64,000 bases of DNA from Nostocales cyanobacterium (GTDB lineage: Bacteria > Cyanobacteriota > Cyanobacteriia > Cyanobacteriales > Nostocaceae). The notes beneath the pieces are model-generated. The model did no database searches and was not told where the DNA came from. It saw only the letters and a program-made list of their open reading frames with translations. The stretch spans positions 1-64,000 of the forward strand of contig RDXV01000001.1 in assembly GCA_004292695.1 (NCBI GenBank), in the 5' to 3' direction. Shown piece after piece: positions 8,917-19,171 of this stretch. How positions within the stretch are numbered: the stretch's first letter is position 1; each line of letters opens with the position of its first letter. The position numbers and the translations under genes are program-made.

Positions 8917-9861
8917 TTAGCTGGGTTTAGAACCTCTTTCTTGCGGTAAAGTAATGCCTAAACGTCGCTGTAAAGCTTCCACTACTTCTTCCGCTGACTT
9001 TTGACCAAAGTTCTTAATTTCTAAGAGGTCTTCTTGGGTATAGTCCAACAAATCCGCTACTGAATTTACCTGCGCTCGTTTGAGACAGTTGTAAGCTCGA
9101 ACGGAAAGTTGTAATTCTTCAATAGGAATTTGAGCAGTAGGATCATCGGGAATATCTGAACCTATGTCTGTAGGTTCTAAGGAGATATCTTTCAACGGGT
9201 TGAATAAGTCTACTAAAATTCCCGCTGCTGAAGACAGAGCTTCTTGTGGGGAAAGACTACCATTAGTCCAAACTTCTAACAGTAGTCTATCTTTTAGTGT
9301 TCCATCTCCGCGAGCTTCTTCTACACTGTAGTTGACTTTGCGGATGGGCATAAATACTGAGTCAATCTGCAAAAAGTCCAAGGAAGTCGCTTCTTCTCTT
9401 CCCCGTTCTACAGTTCGGTATCCCTTGCCTCGCTCAATCCTAAATTCCATTTCCAGTTTGCCACCTTCAGCTATGGTGGCTATATACTGGGTAGGGTCCA
9501 TAACTTCTACTTCACTGGGCAAGTCAAAATGTGCCGATGTGACGGTTGCAGGACCATTGACGAGTAATCTACCAATTTGAGGCTGAGAGGAATAGCTTTT
9601 GAGGATTACTTCCTTCATCCGCATGAGGATTTCTAATACATCTTCCCGAACTCCGGGAACTGTCGCAAACTCATGGGAAACCCCGGCTATTCTCACAGCT
9701 GTTACAGCTGTTCCCTCTAAATTGGAAAGTAAAACCCGGCGCAATGCGTTGCCTACTGTTGTTCCTTGACCTCTTTCCAGGGGTTCAAGAACAAATTTAC
9801 TGTAATGGCTTCGACTTTCTTCAGTATTAGATTCTACACATTCAATTTGAAACTGCGCCAC
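8917..9861 (-). CDS. rpoA: DNA-directed RNA polymerase alpha subunit
   Basis: 314 residues. The N-terminal dimerisation domain contains EPLERGQGTTVGNALRRVLLSNLEGTAVTAV. The C-terminal DNA- and activator-binding domain contains LSVRAYNCLKRAQVNSVADLL and IKNFGQKSAEEVVEAL. It nucleates assembly of the polymerase. The start is GTG at 9861, giving MAQFQIECVES, with GGAGG upstream. A 546-base non-coding gap separates it from rpsK, long for this operon, and suggests separate regulation of rpoA-rplQ. Confidence 0.98.
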   Translation of the reverse strand: MAQFQIECVESNTEESRSHYSKFVLEPLERGQGTTVGNALRRVLLSNLEGTAVTAVRIAGVSHEFATVPGVREDVLEILMRMKEVILKSYSSQPQIGRLLVNGPATVTSAHFDLPSEVEVMDPTQYIATIAEGGKLEMEFRIERGKGYRTVERGREEATSLDFLQIDSVFMPIRKVNYSVEEARGDGTLKDRLLLEVWTNGSLSPQEALSSAAGILVDLFNPLKDISLEPTDIGSDIPDDPTAQIPIEELQLSVRAYNCLKRAQVNSVADLLDYTQEDLLEIKNFGQKSAEEVVEALQRRLGITLPQERGSKPS

Positions 9862-10407
9862 GGAGTAGCCTCCCTATTAAGGTGCTGCTAGGAGAGAATT
9901 TATTTGTCTCTCGAATTCACTTTATGCTCTGATCTGTGGATATGGTTGATCAAACTGCCAACATATTGTGTATGTAAAAGTTGGATTTACCAATACCACC
10001 ACAAGCATTGATAATATTTTGATTTTTGAAAGTTGAGCAGCCGATACAAAAAAGCTAACTAATGCTAACAAGAGCCAGCTTTTTTTCCTGCTTCACCCTA
10101 GAAGTGTCGGCACTGTCTAGTCCACAGGCTTTAAGATCGGGTGGATCTCACCCTACTATGAAGTATTTAGGCTTGGTTATCACCTAAATACCTGTCAATA
10201 ATAGCACTGTCTATGGTCTCAGTGTTTCAAAGATTGTCTAGCGACAGGCTGGTTTTCCCGTGAAGCCGTAGACATAAATCGTAGTTAAATGTCAGCATTT
10301 GTTAGTTTTCGTTAGGAAAACACTAACTAGCTGTTAACCTCACATATCCTTACAGGTTACTTACCTAACCGTTAGGTTTTTGCCTGAGTGTCTTTAAAAG
10401 TTGACGT
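9862..10407 (-). other. Structured 546-bp spacer between rpsK and rpoA
   Basis: No gene is seen. Several inverted repeats are: AAAAAAGCT/AGCTTTTTTT (10048-10086), GGGTG/CACCC (10139-10153), a perfect 9-bp GTATTTAGG/CCTAAATAC (10163-10191), GTTAGTTTTC/GAAAAC-CTAAC near 10299-10327, and ACCTAAC-c-GTTAGGT (10363-10377). It probably holds termination or processing of the rpsM-rpsK transcript and a promoter or leader for rpoA. This is inference from structure only. Confidence 0.5.
10048..10086 (-). terminator. Possible terminator/attenuator upstream of rpoA
   Basis: On the minus strand an A-rich arm ending in AGCT pairs across a ~20-base loop with AGCTTTTTT, so a T-run lies at the 3-prime side. 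It may end or attenuate transcription coming from rpsK. GC content of the stem is low, so strength is doubtful. Confidence 0.45.
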
Positions 10408-10803
10408 TTAAACTCGACGGCGTTTTGGTGGACGACAGCCATTGTGAGGAATTGGAGTGATATCACGAATTAAGGTAATTTCTAATCCCGCTCCTTGCAG
10501 CGCCCGAATAGCGGTTTCTCGACCTGCTCCAGGTCCACTGACCATGACTTCAATTTGGCGCATTCCTTGGTCCATAGCTCTACGACCAGCGCTTTCAGCA
10601 GCGGTTTGGGCTGCAAAGGGTGTTCCTTTTTTTGCACCCTTAAATCCACTAGAACCAGCACTTGCCCAAGAAATTACATCTCCGTTTTGGTCGGTAATGG
10701 TGACAATGCTATTGTTAAAAGTAGATTGAATGTAGGCGATGCCATTGGGTACATTCTTTTTCTGCTTTTTGCTCCCAGATTTTTTTGTCGGTTGTCTTGC
10801 CAT
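10408..10803 (-). CDS. rpsK: 30S ribosomal protein S11
   Basis: 131 residues. [34 protein letters not shown] and the end [17 protein letters not shown] are canonical. S11 binds the 690/790 loops of 16S rRNA on the platform. The gene follows rpsM by 54 bases. After it comes an unusually long spacer before rpoA. Start ATG at 10803. Confidence 0.98.
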   Translation of the reverse strand: MARQPTKKSGSKKQKKNVPNGIAYIQSTFNNSIVTITDQNGDVISWASAGSSGFKGAKKGTPFAAQTAAESAGRRAMDQGMRQIEVMVSGPGAGRETAIRALQGAGLEITLIRDITPIPHNGCRPPKRRRV

Positions 10804-10857
10804 ATTTGTTGAGTGAATTTAAGGTGATACTTGCTCTTGACAGCAAACCAATAAAGT

Positions 10858-11238
10858 TTATTTACCAGGGGCTTTTTTCTTCCCTGCCACTGTCTGTCTT
10901 CTTCCCCGTCTGGTTCTAGCATTGGTGCGAGTTCTTTGTCCTCTCACGGGTAAGCCCATCCGATGACGACGGCCACGATAGCAGCCAATATCAACTAGGC
11001 GTTTGATGTTCATTGCCTCTAAGCGACGCAAATCCCCTTCAACTTGGTAGTTGCTTTCTATTTCCGCTCTGAGGGCTGCTACATCCGCATCGCTGAGGTC
11101 TTTAACGCGGGTGTCTGGGTTTACACCTGTAGCCGCAAGAATTTGGTGCGACCTTGTTAACCCAATTCCGTAAATGTAAGTTAGACCATACTCAATTCGC
11201 TTATCGCGGGGAAGGTCTACTCCGGAAATCCGTGCCAC
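10858..11238 (-). CDS. rpsM: 30S ribosomal protein S13
   Basis: 126 residues. The start codon is GTG (11238), giving [26 protein letters not shown]. The C-terminal [16 protein letters not shown][11 protein letters not shown] contacts tRNA and the subunit bridge. There is a 204-base spacer after rpmJ (11239-11442). All expected S13 motifs are intact. Confidence 0.98.
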   Translation of the reverse strand: MARISGVDLPRDKRIEYGLTYIYGIGLTRSHQILAATGVNPDTRVKDLSDADVAALRAEIESNYQVEGDLRRLEAMNIKRLVDIGCYRGRRHRMGLPVRGQRTRTNARTRRGRRQTVAGKKKAPGK

Positions 11239-11442
11239 AATTAATAACTCCCTGTTATTTTGATGATTGCTATTTGCAAAACGTTGTTTATTTTGGCAGA
11301 GTCCAGGAGTGAGAAATCAACGTTTAGAATTTTGCGCTTTTAATTTACTGGTGATGAAAAATGAAACTCACCTTTCAATTTGTCGCTGTAAATTTGCCTT
11401 GAGGTTTTTCTTTGGCTGACTTCTGACTTCTGAATTCTGAAA

Positions 11443-11556
11443 TTATCCCTGACGTTGCTTGTGCTTGGGGTTTTCACAGATCACCATAACGCGACCACGA
11501 CGTTTGATCACGCTACACTTGTCACAGATTTTTTTGACTGAGGCTCTGACTTTCAT
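11443..11556 (-). CDS. rpmJ: 50S ribosomal protein L36
   Basis: 37 residues ([20 protein letters not shown] onward). The zinc ribbon ligands C11, C14, C27 and H32 are present (C-x2-C-x12-C-x4-H), so this is the zinc-binding C-plus type. The frame is open further upstream to 11637, but the ATG at 11556 matches the invariant L36 start. It lies between infA and rpsM as usual. Confidence 0.97.
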   Translation of the reverse strand: MKVRASVKKICDKCSVIKRRGRVMVICENPKHKQRQG

Positions 11557-11673
11557 GCCTTTTCTACTTGACTCCAAATAGTAAATTATAGCATTTATAG
11601 GGAATTTATTTCCGTTAAGTGTTTGGGTAAATCCCAAATTAGCAGCTTTATGGTAAAATTCTCTACATTATGT

Positions 11674-11898
11674 TTACTTCTTCCTCAATCGGTAGGTTAT
11701 TCTACCTTTTGTCAAGTCGTAAGGTGTAAGTTCTACCTTGACGCGATCGCCAGGTAATATTTTGATGTAGTTACGGCGAATCTTACCGGAAATGTGCGCT
11801 AAAACATTAAAGCCGTTATCTAAGTCAACTCGAAACATTGCATTAGGCAATGATTCGGTAACTGTCCCTTCCATTTCAATTAAATCTTGCTTAGACAA
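11674..11898 (-). CDS. infA: Translation initiation factor IF-1
   Basis: 74 residues, one OB-fold (S1-like) domain: [23 protein letters not shown] and [35 protein letters not shown]-1 binds the 30S A site during initiation. The start is TTG at 11898, preceded by GAGGAAA at a suitable distance; no ATG in frame would give the family-standard [12 protein letters not shown] rare TTG start on the initiation factor itself is notable. It follows adk by ~207 bases. Confidence 0.97.
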
Positions 11899-12105
11899 TT
11901 TGTTGTTTCCTCAATTCAACAATCTCTTTCTGGTTCACAGAATTTTCATCTGCAAGAAAACACAGTTTGAGAAAAATTTCAACAGTTTATTAATATATCT
12001 TAGCTAAAAGAGAAAGGGTCTTGGGGACTGGGGATTGGCAAAAGCTACTAAGATAAACTTGCTCTTCGTTTACTGACTATCCTTTACTTACCCCGGAATA
12101 TCCCC

Positions 12106-12660
12106 TTAAACAGCTATGACGTTTTTTAATTCGGTAGTGACTTCTTCTGGGGACTGATTACCATTTACAGTCAAAAGTTTTTGGCGATCGCCATAATATT
12201 GAATCAGTGGAGCAGTATCACGACGATAAACATCCAAACGGTGACGAATTACATCTTCAGCATCATCTTTCCGTCCCCTTCCCAGTAAACGAGCTATGAC
12301 AATATCATCAGGAGCATCAAGGTTAACTACCCTTTCCTCATCCTTTTCCAATTTTGCTAATAGCTCTCCCAAAAACTGAGCCTGAGTCACTGTGCGGGGA
12401 AAACCATCAAGAATCCAACCGTGTTCTGCATCTGGTTTTTGGAGTCTTTCCTCAACCATATCTTCCACTAACTTGTCAGGGACTAAATCACCCTTATCCA
12501 TGTACTCTTGTGCTTTAATTCCCAAAGGAGTTTGGTCTTGAATAGCCTGTCTTAAAATATCCCCTGTGGAAATATGAGGAATATTTAAAAAATCAGCCAA
12601 AATTTTCGCCTGCGTTCCTTTGCCTGCACCCGGTGGTCCCAAGAAGATTAATCGCGTCAC
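12106..12660 (-). CDS. adk: Adenylate kinase
   Basis: 184 residues, the short form without the zinc/lid insertion. It catalyses ATP + AMP to 2 ADP. The P-loop is GPPGAGKGTQAK near the N-terminus. The AMP-binding STGDILRQAI and the DGFPRTVTQAQFL motif are present. The start GTG overlaps the secY TAG by one base (TAGTG at 12660), so it is coupled to secY as in many spc operons. Confidence 0.97.
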   Translation of the reverse strand: MTRLIFLGPPGAGKGTQAKILADFLNIPHISTGDILRQAIQDQTPLGIKAQEYMDKGDLVPDKLVEDMVEERLQKPDAEHGWILDGFPRTVTQAQFLGELLAKLEKDEERVVNLDAPDDIVIARLLGRGRKDDAEDVIRHRLDVYRRDTAPLIQYYGDRQKLLTVNGNQSPEEVTTELKNVIAV

Positions 12661-13973
12661 TATTGTTTCACCATCCCTTCATAGCGTTGAGAAATAACGT
12701 AGGTCTGAATTTGTTTAGCGGTATCAATTGCCACACCAACTAAAATTAATAAAGAGGTAGCACCCAAGCCTCTAAAAGTCGGTACATTCAAAGTGCTTTC
12801 TACAGCAGTAGGAATAATTGCTACTAAACCTAGAAACAAAGCACCTAAAAAAGTTAGTCGGTTACTAACACGCTCTATATACTCACTGGTGGCTTTTCCA
12901 GGACGAATACCGGGAATACTAGAACCCATTTTCTTCAAATTCTGCGCCACATCTACAGGATTCAAAATCAAAGAAGAGTAGAAGTAACTGAAGAAAATAA
13001 TGGACACCATGTAAACCAAAGCATATACCCAAGCACCAGAACCACTGGGACTCAGATAAGTGTTAACTATGTTTGCTAAATCAGAGTTTTTAGTAAAGTT
13101 AGCAATTAGTAATGGCAAACTAAGGATAGCCGCAGCAAAAATAATCGGCATTACTCCACCCTGGTTGAGACGTAGAGGTAAAAAGCTACGTTGTTCAGCC
13201 AGTACCCGACGACCTACTTGACGACGAGCAGAGATAATAGGAATACGACGCATTCCTTCTTGTACAAAGACAATACCGATGATGGTAGCTAGGAAAACTA
13301 AAACCAGAACTATTACCCGGCCAACTATTTCCCTACCTCCAACTTGTACCAAGTCAATGGTATCTCCCAAAGATTTCGGTAAAGAAGCAACAATATTCAG
13401 AAAAATCAATAAAGATGCACCATTACCAATACCCCGTTCTGTAATTAGTTCTGATGCCCACATCACGAACATAGAACCAGCAGTTAAAGCAATTGCTGTT
13501 TCTGCTACAAATAAAGGACCAGGATTCAGGGCAAACTGTTGTAAAAACAAAGCGGAAAAAGCCACACTTTGCACAATTGCCCAACCAACAGTCACATAAC
13601 GGGTAATTTGGGATATCTTGCGACGACCTGCTTCACCTTCATTCTTTTGTAAGTTTTCTAAAGATGGTATGGCGGCAGTCAATAATTGGATGATAATAGA
13701 CGCATTGATAAAGGGCAAAATACCTAAAGCAAAAACGCCTAAAGTAGAAAGTCCACGCCCTGAAAAGATATCCAATAGACCAAAGATGGAATTATTACTG
13801 GATATAGCTTCTGCAAATCTAACTCTGTCTATACCTGGTACGGGTAAAAAGATGCCCAGGCGAACCAAAATTAAAATACCGACTGTAACAAGCAGCCTAC
13901 CTCTGAGTCCGGCTGCCTGTGCCATCTGCATAAAAGTTTCTTGAGCCGTTGGTGCTTTATCTCGACTGATCAT
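12660..13973 (-). CDS. secY: Protein translocase channel subunit SecY
   Basis: 437 residues, ten predicted membrane helices. VRLGIFLPVPGIDR in the first helix, the plug region, FINASIIIQLLTAAIPSLENLQKNEGEAGRRKI and the cytosolic loop MRRIPIISARRQVGRR are characteristic. SecY forms the Sec channel in plasma and thylakoid membranes; its motor SecA is encoded at 58178 in this same window. Position between rplO and adk is conserved. Confidence 0.98.
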   Translation of the reverse strand: MISRDKAPTAQETFMQMAQAAGLRGRLLVTVGILILVRLGIFLPVPGIDRVRFAEAISSNNSIFGLLDIFSGRGLSTLGVFALGILPFINASIIIQLLTAAIPSLENLQKNEGEAGRRKISQITRYVTVGWAIVQSVAFSALFLQQFALNPGPLFVAETAIALTAGSMFVMWASELITERGIGNGASLLIFLNIVASLPKSLGDTIDLVQVGGREIVGRVIVLVLVFLATIIGIVFVQEGMRRIPIISARRQVGRRVLAEQRSFLPLRLNQGGVMPIIFAAAILSLPLLIANFTKNSDLANIVNTYLSPSGSGAWVYALVYMVSIIFFSYFYSSLILNPVDVAQNLKKMGSSIPGIRPGKATSEYIERVSNRLTFLGALFLGLVAIIPTAVESTLNVPTFRGLGATSLLILVGVAIDTAKQIQTYVISQRYEGMVKQ

Positions 13974-14033
13974 AGAGTGCTACCTTTAAAGTGAACCAGG
14001 TGCTGGAAGTTGCTGGAAGTGCTATTTCCTGGC

Positions 14034-14480
14034 TCAGTCTAGGACTTCACAACTCCCGCCAGCAGCCTCAATTTTGCTACGAGCTTGGCCTGTAAAAGCT
14101 GCCGCTTTTACATTAAGTGCAATACTCAATTCTCCATTACCCAAAATTTTCAAAGGTCCTTTGACTGCTGTCAGTATTCCAGCCTCTTTTAAGGAAGCTA
14201 AGGTTACTTCTGAATTGGGAGGTAGAGAGGCCAATTTCTCTACATTTATCGTAGTGTAAACTTTACGATTAACTACAGGAAAACCTTTGAGTTTAGGAAG
14301 ACGACGATATAAAGGTTGCTGACCACCTTCAAAACCAGGTCTGGTGCTGCTACCGGAGCGAGATTTTTGACCTCGCATACCTAAACCTGCACTAGCACCT
14401 TGTCCTGCGGAAATACCTCTACCTACACGGCGACGGCGTTTTTTAGAGCCTTTTTGGGGCTTAACATCATTGAGTCTCAT
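14034..14480 (-). CDS. rplO: 50S ribosomal protein L15
   Basis: 148 residues. [22 protein letters not shown], the glycine-rich [21 protein letters not shown] and [18 protein letters not shown] are diagnostic. It follows rpsE directly: rpmD (L30), which separates them in many bacteria, is absent, as usual in cyanobacteria. secY follows after 60 bases. Confidence 0.98.
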   Translation of the reverse strand: MRLNDVKPQKGSKKRRRRVGRGISAGQGASAGLGMRGQKSRSGSSTRPGFEGGQQPLYRRLPKLKGFPVVNRKVYTTINVEKLASLPPNSEVTLASLKEAGILTAVKGPLKILGNGELSIALNVKAAAFTGQARSKIEAAGGSCEVLD

Positions 14481-14564
14481 TTTGCTTTGGGATTTTAGAT
14501 GTGGGTACTGATTATCTTGTCATGGCTATGGATGCTCAATCAGAGATCCAAGATTTAACCATGA

Positions 14565-15089
14565 CTAGAAATAGAGATTTTCTACAGCAATGCCCCGGTC
14601 TTCAGCGACTTCAGATAATGTCCGCAGTGTAGATAGAGCATTAACAGCAGCTCTGGCGTTGTTCAAAGGATTATTAGAGCCTAGTTGTTTTGCTAGAACG
14701 TTACGTACTCCAGCTAACTCTAATACAGTCCGCACTGCACCACCAGCAATTACCCCTGTACCAGGAGCCGCTGGGCGCATAATTACCTTTGCTCCACCAC
14801 CGATGCCATCAATGGGGTGAGGTATGGAATTAGATTTGGTGATGGGAATATCAATCAGATGTTTTTTGCCATCTGCAACTCCCTTTTTCACTGCCCCAAT
14901 TACATCGGAAGCTTTACCTACTCCCACACCAACTTGGCCACGTTCGTTACCAATGACAACAATGGCGCGGAAACTCAGTTTTTTACCACCTTTGACCACT
15001 TTACTAACACGACGGATTTGAATTACCCGTTCTTGCCAGTTAGTTTCTTCTTTCTTTGCTCGGTTTGTTTTACGACGACCCGTTGCCAT
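14565..15089 (-). CDS. rpsE: 30S ribosomal protein S5
   Basis: 174 residues. [39 protein letters not shown] (double-stranded RNA-binding fold) and [28 protein letters not shown] are canonical. S5 contributes to translational fidelity. Start ATG at 15089; the rplR-rpsE spacer of 134 bases contains CAGTTGT/CAGTCGT repeat units. Confidence 0.98.
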   Translation of the reverse strand: MATGRRKTNRAKKEETNWQERVIQIRRVSKVVKGGKKLSFRAIVVIGNERGQVGVGVGKASDVIGAVKKGVADGKKHLIDIPITKSNSIPHPIDGIGGGAKVIMRPAAPGTGVIAGGAVRTVLELAGVRNVLAKQLGSNNPLNNARAAVNALSTLRTLSEVAEDRGIAVENLYF

Positions 15090-15223
15090 AATTCATGCTC
15101 TCTCAACGCTAGTTGTCAGTTGTGAGTCAGTCCATTTTTGGTTTTTTTCCATTAGTGACTGACGTATCAACTCTAGAAGTCAGTCGTCAGTTTTCAGTGA
15201 TAACTGTTTCCTGACAGATGACT

Positions 15224-15586
15224 TTAGAAATCTAAGCCGGCTTCACGTGCAGCTTCAGCTAGTGCTTTAATCCGACCATGATATAAATTACCACCACGAT
15301 CAAAAACCACTTTGCTAATGCCTTTTTCTAATAAGCGCGTTGCTATGAGTTTACCAACTTGGGCAGAAGCTTCACAGTTAGCACCGGAAGATAGGCTTGC
15401 TTTTAAATCTGGTTCTAAAGTCGAAGCTGATACAAGGGTTTGATGTTGTGTATCATCAATTACCTGAGCATAGATATGCTCATTAGATCGGAATACGGAT
15501 AGGCGTGGTCTTTCTGGTGAACCGCTGACTTTACCACGCACACGCCGATGACGACGTTGTTTCGATTCTCTACGAGTAAGTTTCAT
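15224..15586 (-). CDS. rplR: 50S ribosomal protein L18
   Basis: 120 residues. The basic N-terminus [36 protein letters not shown] and the end [26 protein letters not shown] identify L18, which binds 5S rRNA. Its ATG follows the rplF stop by two bases, so the pair is tightly coupled. Confidence 0.98.
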   Translation of the reverse strand: MKLTRRESKQRRHRRVRGKVSGSPERPRLSVFRSNEHIYAQVIDDTQHQTLVSASTLEPDLKASLSSGANCEASAQVGKLIATRLLEKGISKVVFDRGGNLYHGRIKALAEAAREAGLDF

Positions 15587-15588
15587 AT

Positions 15589-16137
15589 TTACTTCTTACC
15601 TTTACCACCGGTCTTACCAGCTTTACGTCTGACCACTTCACCTGCATAGCGAATACCCTTACCTTTGTATGGCTCAGGTGGACGATAGTCACGGATTTTA
15701 GCTGCTGTGTTACCGACAATTTCTTTGTCGTAGCCACTGACAATAATGTTAGTGTTATTTTCTACTTTGAAATTGATACCTGCTGGTGGTTCTACTTGAA
15801 CTTGGTGACTGTAGCCAATGTTTAGTACAAGTTTAGTTCCCTGCATTTGGGCGCGATATCCTACACCCTGCATCTCCAGGCGACGCTCAAAGCCGTTGGA
15901 TACTCCCTCAACCATGTTGGCAACTAATGTCCGGCTTAAACCGTGCATTTGCCTAGCTAACCGAGTTTCATTACGACGAGCGACTTGTATTGTTTCGCCT
16001 TCTTGGGAAATGACAATACTGTTTGATAGCTCACGTGATAGTTCACCTTTTGGGCCTTTAACTACCACCTTCGTGCCATCAATGGTTACTTGTACTTTGG
16101 CGGGGATAGTAATTGGACGTTTACCAATACGAGACAT
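15589..16137 (-). CDS. rplF: 50S ribosomal protein L6
   Basis: 182 residues, two homologous RNA-binding domains. [19 protein letters not shown] begins the protein. LMLQ-type [22 protein letters not shown] and the C-terminal [24 protein letters not shown] are diagnostic. L6 sits near the GTPase-associated centre. Spacing to rpsH is 100 bases and to rplR two bases. Confidence 0.98.
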   Translation of the reverse strand: MSRIGKRPITIPAKVQVTIDGTKVVVKGPKGELSRELSNSIVISQEGETIQVARRNETRLARQMHGLSRTLVANMVEGVSNGFERRLEMQGVGYRAQMQGTKLVLNIGYSHQVQVEPPAGINFKVENNTNIIVSGYDKEIVGNTAAKIRDYRPPEPYKGKGIRYAGEVVRRKAGKTGGKGKK

Positions 16138-16237
16138 GACTTAATTTTGTCCTTTGTCAGTTGACAGTTGTCTTTCGTTAGTTTTGTGAATCACTAACTA
16201 TTGACTTTGACAAATGCTGATGTTGAGCATTTGCAGA

Positions 16238-16639
16238 CTACCAAATGTAGCAAAGTACCTCTCCACCCAAGTTTTGACGACGCGCTTCCCGGTCAGTCAT
16301 AATCCCACTGGATGTAGAAATGATGGCAATACCTATACCACCTAGCACTTTGGGTAGTTCTTTTCTAGTAGAGTAAACACGCAATCCAGGTTTACTGATA
16401 CGTTTTAATGCTGTGATTAAGGGCTGACGGTTCTTACCTTTGTATTTAAGAGAAATAACTAGGTTAGCCTTAATCCCTTCACCAGATTCCGTAAATTCAG
16501 CAATAAAGCCTTCTTGTTGTAGTACCTTAGCGATACTACGAGTCATTTTTGTTGCTGGCACTTGTGTAGTTTGATGCCTTGCCATGTTAGCATTGCGGAT
16601 GCGCGTTAGCATATCTGCAATTGTGTCGTTAGCCGCCAT
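16238..16639 (-). CDS. rpsH: 30S ribosomal protein S8
   Basis: 133 residues. [21 protein letters not shown] and the end [34 protein letters not shown] are canonical. In E. coli S8 is the spc-operon repressor, binding near L5; no matching site was identified here. It follows rplE directly; rpsN (S14), normally between L5 and S8, is missing from the cluster, as known for cyanobacteria. Confidence 0.98.
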   Translation of the reverse strand: MAANDTIADMLTRIRNANMARHQTTQVPATKMTRSIAKVLQQEGFIAEFTESGEGIKANLVISLKYKGKNRQPLITALKRISKPGLRVYSTRKELPKVLGGIGIAIISTSSGIMTDREARRQNLGGEVLCYIW

Positions 16640-16662
16640 CGTTGCCTCTTTAGATGAACTTA

Positions 16663-17208
16663 TTAATCGCGAAAGGGCATTCCCATTTCCTTGAGTAAAG
16701 CACGACCTTCTTCGTCGTTGGTTGCTGTGGTGATGATAGAAATATCTAAACCACGGATTTGATCAATGCTGTCGTACTCGACTTCTGGAAAAATTAGCTG
16801 TTCTCTTACACCTAAAGTGTAGTTACCCCTACCATCAAAACTTTTGGGACTAATGCCACGAAAGTCACGGATTCTGGGTAGTGCTAAACTAATCAATCGA
16901 TCGAGAAAGGCATACATTCGTTCGCCTCTGAGAGTCACCATGATGCCTACGGGCATACCTTGGCGGATCTTAAAGCCAGCTATCGCTTTTTTCGCTCTTG
17001 TGACTACTGGTTTTTGGCCAGTAATTAAGGCGATTTCGCTTAATGATGCTTCTAATGCTTTAGCATTTTGAGCGGCTTCACCCAAACCCCTGTTAACAGT
17101 AATTTTTACCACTTTAGGTACTTGATGTACGTTAGTGTACTGAAACTGCTGGGTTAGTTTGGGGACAATTGTCTCTTGATATAAAGTTTTGAGTCTGGTT
17201 GTCGCCAT
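16663..17208 (-). CDS. rplE: 50S ribosomal protein L5
   Basis: 181 residues. [57 protein letters not shown] and [30 protein letters not shown] are diagnostic. L5 binds 5S rRNA and forms a bridge to the 30S head. The neighbours are rplX (107-base spacer) upstream and rpsH (23 bases) downstream. Confidence 0.98.
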   Translation of the reverse strand: MATTRLKTLYQETIVPKLTQQFQYTNVHQVPKVVKITVNRGLGEAAQNAKALEASLSEIALITGQKPVVTRAKKAIAGFKIRQGMPVGIMVTLRGERMYAFLDRLISLALPRIRDFRGISPKSFDGRGNYTLGVREQLIFPEVEYDSIDQIRGLDISIITTATNDEEGRALLKEMGMPFRD

Positions 17209-17315
17209 AATTAAGTTATTTGTCTTGATTGTCCCTGGGCTTGGTCAGGGTTGCTTTGATCCAATTAAAAACTCAGAATCAAAAATTAAAAATCAACAAG
17301 TTTAATTTTCAATTT

Positions 17316-17663
17316 TTAGTTGTTGAGTATCTCACCTGTTTTCTTTAACATCCGCACTTTCTTACCTTCTGCGGTGAAAGTGTAGCAGACGCGACTAGCG
17401 ACGTTTTGCTTGGTGGAGTAAAGCATGACGTTAGAGCTATGAATAGGGTATTCCTGGGTGACAATTTGCCCAGATTCACCTTCTTGTTGAGGCTTAACGT
17501 GTTTAGTTTTGATATTTACACCTTTGACTAGCACTTTACTGATTTCTGGTAAAGCTTTGATAATTTCACCAACTTTACCTTTATCTTTACCAGCAATTAC
17601 TTGCACGGTGTCGCCAGTTTTGACGTGCATTTTATGGAATACTTTCGGTTTTGGCTTTGGCAT
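17316..17663 (-). CDS. rplX: 50S ribosomal protein L24
   Basis: 115 residues with the KOW motif ([28 protein letters not shown]) and [21 protein letters not shown]24 initiates large-subunit assembly. The ATG overlaps the rplN stop by one base (TAATG at 17663), indicating translational coupling. Confidence 0.98.
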   Translation of the reverse strand: MPKPKPKVFHKMHVKTGDTVQVIAGKDKGKVGEIIKALPEISKVLVKGVNIKTKHVKPQQEGESGQIVTQEYPIHSSNVMLYSTKQNVASRVCYTFTAEGKKVRMLKKTGEILNN

Positions 17664-18031
17664 TACAGTACCTCCGGCGCGAGAGAAACTATTTTAGTAA
17701 AGTTTTTATCGCGTAATTCCCGTGCTACAGGTCCAAATACCCGTGTACCTCTGGGATTACCTTCTTTGTTGATGATGACTGCGGCGTTATCATCAAAACG
17801 AATACTCATACCACTATCACGGTTGATACTTTTCTTGGTACGAACAATTACTGCTTCTACTACATCAGACTTTTTCACAGCCATGTTGGGTGAAGACTCT
17901 TTGACGACAGCGATAATTCTGTCGCCTACGCCACCATAGCGGCGGTTACCTGCACCTAATACGCGGATACACATTAATTTTTTGGCACCGCTATTATCTG
18001 CAACGTTCAGATAAGTTTGGGGTTGAATCAC
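17663..18031 (-). CDS. rplN: 50S ribosomal protein L14
   Basis: 122 residues, standard length. [42 protein letters not shown] and the C-terminal [24 protein letters not shown] are canonical. The start codon is GTG. L14 contacts the 30S subunit and is the site where silencing factor RsfS binds. It overlaps rplX by one base. Confidence 0.98.
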   Translation of the reverse strand: MIQPQTYLNVADNSGAKKLMCIRVLGAGNRRYGGVGDRIIAVVKESSPNMAVKKSDVVEAVIVRTKKSINRDSGMSIRFDDNAAVIINKEGNPRGTRVFGPVARELRDKNFTKIVSLAPEVL

Positions 18032-18073
18032 AATTAGTCTCCCGATTAGAGTTGTTAATTTGATAACAACTGT

Positions 18074-18325
18074 TTATGTTGTAGCTTTAGTGTTAAGGAT
18101 TTCTGTGATTTGCCAGCGCTTGGTTTTGCTCAAGGGTCTGGTTTCCTGAATGCGGACGCGATCGCCAACTTTACAGGTATTCTCTTCATCATGAGCTTTG
18201 TAGCGCCGGGTCTTAACTACGATTTTGCCGTACTTGGGGTGAGGAGCGCGGTTTTCTACAGCAACTACTACTGTTTTTTGCATTTTATCGCTCACTACTA
18301 CGCCAACTCGTTCTTTGACTGCCAT
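18074..18325 (-). CDS. rpsQ: 30S ribosomal protein S17
   Basis: 83 residues, OB-fold. [36 protein letters not shown] and [21 protein letters not shown] are diagnostic. It is a primary 16S rRNA-binding assembly protein. It lies between rpmC (12 bases) and rplN (42 bases). Confidence 0.98.
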   Translation of the reverse strand: MAVKERVGVVVSDKMQKTVVVAVENRAPHPKYGKIVVKTRRYKAHDEENTCKVGDRVRIQETRPLSKTKRWQITEILNTKATT

Positions 18326-18337
18326 AGTCTTTTATTT

Positions 18338-18559
18338 TTATTCCTTAGTCGTTTGACTTGCTGCTCTTTTGCGCTCTCCCTCTACTGTCAGTAGTTGGGC
18401 TAAACGATGACGAGCGTGTCTGAATTGGTGGGGTTTTTCTAACTGTCTGGTGGCTTTCTGCAAACGCAGTTTAAATAGTTCTTTTTTTACAGCGACTATT
18501 TCCTCAGCCAGCTTTTCGTCAGTTAGTTCTCTAGCTTCTGAAATTTTGGGAAGAGGCAT
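18338..18559 (-). CDS. rpmC: 50S ribosomal protein L29
   Basis: 73 residues, two-helix coiled coil with ELTDEKLAEEIVAVKKELFKLRLQKATRQLEKPHQFR. L29 lies by the exit tunnel next to L23 and takes part in docking of targeting factors. It starts three bases after rplP and precedes rpsQ by 12 bases. The C-terminal extension (ERKRAASQTTKE) is polar. Confidence 0.97.
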   Translation of the reverse strand: MPLPKISEARELTDEKLAEEIVAVKKELFKLRLQKATRQLEKPHQFRHARHRLAQLLTVEGERKRAASQTTKE

Positions 18560-18562
18560 GAC

Positions 18563-18988
18563 CTAATCCTGCTCCTGTATTTGGGGTCTGACGATGAACT
18601 TAGTTTTAATGGGTAGCTTGTGGGAAGCCAAGCGCATAGCCTCACGAGCTATTTCTTCGGAAACACCAGCAATCTCAAATAAAATTCTGCCTGGCTTGAC
18701 TACAGCTACCCAAAATTCTGGATTACCTTTACCAGAACCCATCCGGGTTTCTGCGGGACGCATGGTAATGGGTTTGTCAGGAAAAATCCGAATCCAAATT
18801 TTACCACCCCGACGGATATAACGGGTCATAGCTCGTCGAGAAGCTTCTATTTGTCGAGAAGTAATCCAGGATGGTTCTTGGGCTTGGAGTGCAAAGTCTC
18901 CAAAGTTGAGGGTACTACCACGATGTGCTAAACCCTCCATTCGTCCGCGTTGTTGTTTGCGGAATTTAGTTCTCTTAGGACTTAACAT
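18563..18988 (-). CDS. rplP: 50S ribosomal protein L16
   Basis: 141 residues. [60 protein letters not shown] and [24 protein letters not shown] are canonical. L16 contacts A-site tRNA and is needed late in 50S assembly. Upstream, a 183-base spacer with repeats separates it from rpsC. Confidence 0.98.
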   Translation of the reverse strand: MLSPKRTKFRKQQRGRMEGLAHRGSTLNFGDFALQAQEPSWITSRQIEASRRAMTRYIRRGGKIWIRIFPDKPITMRPAETRMGSGKGNPEFWVAVVKPGRILFEIAGVSEEIAREAMRLASHKLPIKTKFIVRPQIQEQD

Positions 18989-18997
18989 GATTTGCTA

Positions 18998-19165
18998 ACT
19001 GGTAATTGGTAATCGGGAATTGGTAATTGGTGATTGGTAATGGGTAATTGGTTTTTCCTGTCACCCTTCGGGTTCGTCACTTGACGGCAGTTCCTTTAAG
19101 TCTGGCGACCGAACGGACTGCCTCCTTTATGATTGGAAACCCGTCCACCGCACTGGCTCACCTGT
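18998..19165. repeat. GGTAATT repeats and structured interspersed repeat between rpsC and rplP
   Basis: 18998-19050 holds imperfect GGTAATT heptamers. Next comes a GC-richer block with CCC-ttc-GGG at 19064-19072 and a stem GGCAGTTCC (19086-19094) with GGACTGCC (19115-19122, one bulged T). The block resembles interspersed hairpin repeats found in Nostoc-type genomes. It interrupts an otherwise compact ribosomal operon. Confidence 0.6.
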
Positions 19166-19171
19166 CACCTA

